Shown piece by piece: positions 4,322 through 5,648 of a stretch of 5,648 bases of DNA. The stretch lies in NCBI GenBank assembly GCA_021813085.1, contig JAKAMA010000180.1:1-5648 (forward strand), read 5' to 3'. Positions within the stretch are counted from its first letter, which is position 1. Each line of letters begins with the position of its first letter. Made by a program: the position numbers and the translations under genes. This stretch comes from Chloroflexota bacterium (GTDB taxonomy: Bacteria; Chloroflexota; Dehalococcoidia; DSTF01; JACRBR01). Below the pieces are notes generated by a model. The model worked only from the letters and a program-made list of their open reading frames with translations, did no database searches and had not been told where the DNA came from.

Positions 4322-5648
4322 TCAGTCGCGGCGGCGCATCTGGGGGAAGAGGATGACCTCGCGGATCTGGGTCCGACCCGTGAGGAGCATCACCAGCCGG
4401 TCGATGCCCATGCCGAAGCCGCCGGTCGGCGGCATGCCGTGTTCGAGCGCCACGAGGAAGTCCTCGTCGAGCGTCTCGACGTCCTCCAGGCCGGCGGCCT
4501 TGAGCCGCGCCTGCGCCTCCAGGCGCTCGCGCTGGTCGATGGGGTCGTTGAGCTCGGTGTAGGCGTTGCCCAGCTCGAACCCGGCGACGAACGCCTCGAA
4601 GCGCTCGACGAGCCCGGGTGCGCCCGGCTTGCTCTTCGCGAGCGGCGAGATCTCCTTCGGGTAGTCGAGCAGGAAGGTGGGTTGCACGAGCTCCGGCTCG
4701 ACATAGACGGAGACGGCCTCATCGAGCAGCTTGCCCCACGACCAGCCGGGGTCGACCTCGATGCCGCGGCGCTGCAACTCGGCCAGCAGGCGCTCACGCG
4801 TGCGGAACTCCTCGAAGTCGATGCCGCTGTGCCCGGCGAGCGCTTCGCGCATCGTGACGCGGCGCCACGGGGGCGCGAGCTCGAGCACGTGCTCGCCGAA
4901 CGGCACCTGCGTCGTCCCCAGCACGTCCCGCGCCACCGTCGAGACCAGCTCCTCGGCCATGCGCATCACGTCGTGGTAGTCCGCGTACGCCTCGTACGTC
5001 TCGATCATCGTGAACTCGGGCACGTGCGTACGGTCGATGCCCTCGTTTCGGAAGAGCCGGCCCATCTCGTAGACCTTGTCGAGCCCGCCGACGATCAGCC
5101 GCTTGAGGTGCAGCTCCAGGGAGATGCGCAGGTACAGGTCCTGGTCGAGTGCGCGGTGGTGCGTGACGAAGGGCGTGGCGGCAGCGCCGCCGGCCTCAGG
5201 CTGCAGCACGGGCGTCTCGACCTCGATGAAGCCGCGGTCGTCGAGGAAGCGGCGGATGCGGGCGATGGCGGCGGCGCGTGTGCGGAAGACGCGGCGCGTC
5301 TCGTCGTTCGCCATCAGGTCCAGGTAGCGCTGGCGATACCGGGTCTCGATGTCCTCGATGCCGTGGAACTTTTCCGGCGGCGGCCGCAGCGCCTTCGCGA
5401 GGACGGCGTATGTGCGCGCTTCGACCGTGATCTGCCGGGTGCGCGTACGAAAGAGGCGGCCGCGTACGGAGAGGAAATCGCCGAGGTCGAGGTCGGCGAG
5501 TCCGGCGTACGCCGCGTCCCCGAGCACGTCCCGCTTGAGATAGCACTGGATGCGGCCGCTCGCATCGCTCAGGTCGAGGAACGCCGCCTTGCCCATCTCG
5601 CGCAGGGCGGTGATGCGGCCGGCGACGGCGACCTCGGGCGCGTCGGGT
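4322..5648 (-). CDS. lysS: Lysyl-tRNA synthetase, class II (start codon beyond window edge)
   Basis: This cytosolic enzyme charges tRNA-Lys with lysine at the cost of ATP. About 441 residues are visible. The frame continues past Met 5596 as PDAPEVAVAGRITALRE, matching the OB-fold anticodon-binding domain entry (usual V-AGR-I-x-x-R-x-x-GKAxF), so 5596 is internal and roughly 50-60 N-terminal residues lie off the edge. Counting from that Met, the OB domain runs to about 70, RYRQRYLDL is at 86-94, motif 1 (RRFLDDRGFIEVETPVLQ) is at 115-132, motif 2 (FRNEGIDRTHVPEFTMIE) is at 182-199, and motif 3 (GGFGMGIDRL) is at 392-401. The gene ends shortly after VILFPQMRRRD. Nothing is broken or missing in the visible part. 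A 95-bp gap separates it from the DUF4097-like gene on the same strand. Confidence 0.98.
   Translation of the reverse strand, partial: PDAPEVAVAGRITALREMGKAAFLDLSDASGRIQCYLKRDVLGDAAYAGLADLDLGDFLSVRGRLFRTRTRQITVEARTYAVLAKALRPPPEKFHGIEDIETRYRQRYLDLMANDETRRVFRTRAAAIARIRRFLDDRGFIEVETPVLQPEAGGAAATPFVTHHRALDQDLYLRISLELHLKRLIVGGLDKVYEMGRLFRNEGIDRTHVPEFTMIETYEAYADYHDVMRMAEELVSTVARDVLGTTQVPFGEHVLELAPPWRRVTMREALAGHSGIDFEEFRTRERLLAELQRRGIEVDPGWSWGKLLDEAVSVYVEPELVQPTFLLDYPKEISPLAKSKPGAPGLVERFEAFVAGFELGNAYTELNDPIDQRERLEAQARLKAAGLEDVETLDEDFLVALEHGMPPTGGFGMGIDRLVMLLTGRTQIREVILFPQMRRRD

Overview
The window is very G+C-rich (by eye near 70%, not computed). It carries six protein genes in two converging blocks. 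It looks like a chromosomal segment of a high-GC bacterium. The GC level, the scattered gene order and a repeat core close to the 'GTAGGGGCGCGG...' palindromes I associate with Chloroflexota intergenic regions make a Chloroflexota (Dehalococcoidia/Tepidiformia-like) source my best guess, with low confidence.

Left block, plus strand. After a short upstream region comes a complete proB (glutamate 5-kinase with a C-terminal PUA domain, first step of proline synthesis). A 349-bp gap follows, mostly filled by six tandem units of about 54 bp that occur in two flavours (order A-B-A-B-A-A). Next is a complete enoyl-CoA hydratase/isomerase-family gene with both catalytic glutamates. It overlaps by 4 bp a TTG-started gene for a single-pass membrane protein. 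The soluble part of that protein reads like a Rieske domain that has lost all four [2Fe-2S] ligands but kept the two cysteines that form the Rieske disulfide.

Right block, minus strand. It begins off the right edge with lysS (lysyl-tRNA synthetase, start codon missing). A 95-bp gap with a possible weak promoter follows, then a DUF4097-like beta-solenoid protein with nine visible coils, then a stand-alone class III adenylate cyclase domain joined to it by a GTGA overlap. The two blocks converge at a 20-bp junction containing small hairpins.

proB, the hydratase and lysS are ordinary housekeeping or metabolic genes. The items of most interest are the two-flavour tandem array with mutually exclusive hairpins, the ligand-less Rieske-like membrane protein coupled to the hydratase, and the coupled DUF4097-cyclase pair. 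None of these is proven to be a new system from sequence alone.
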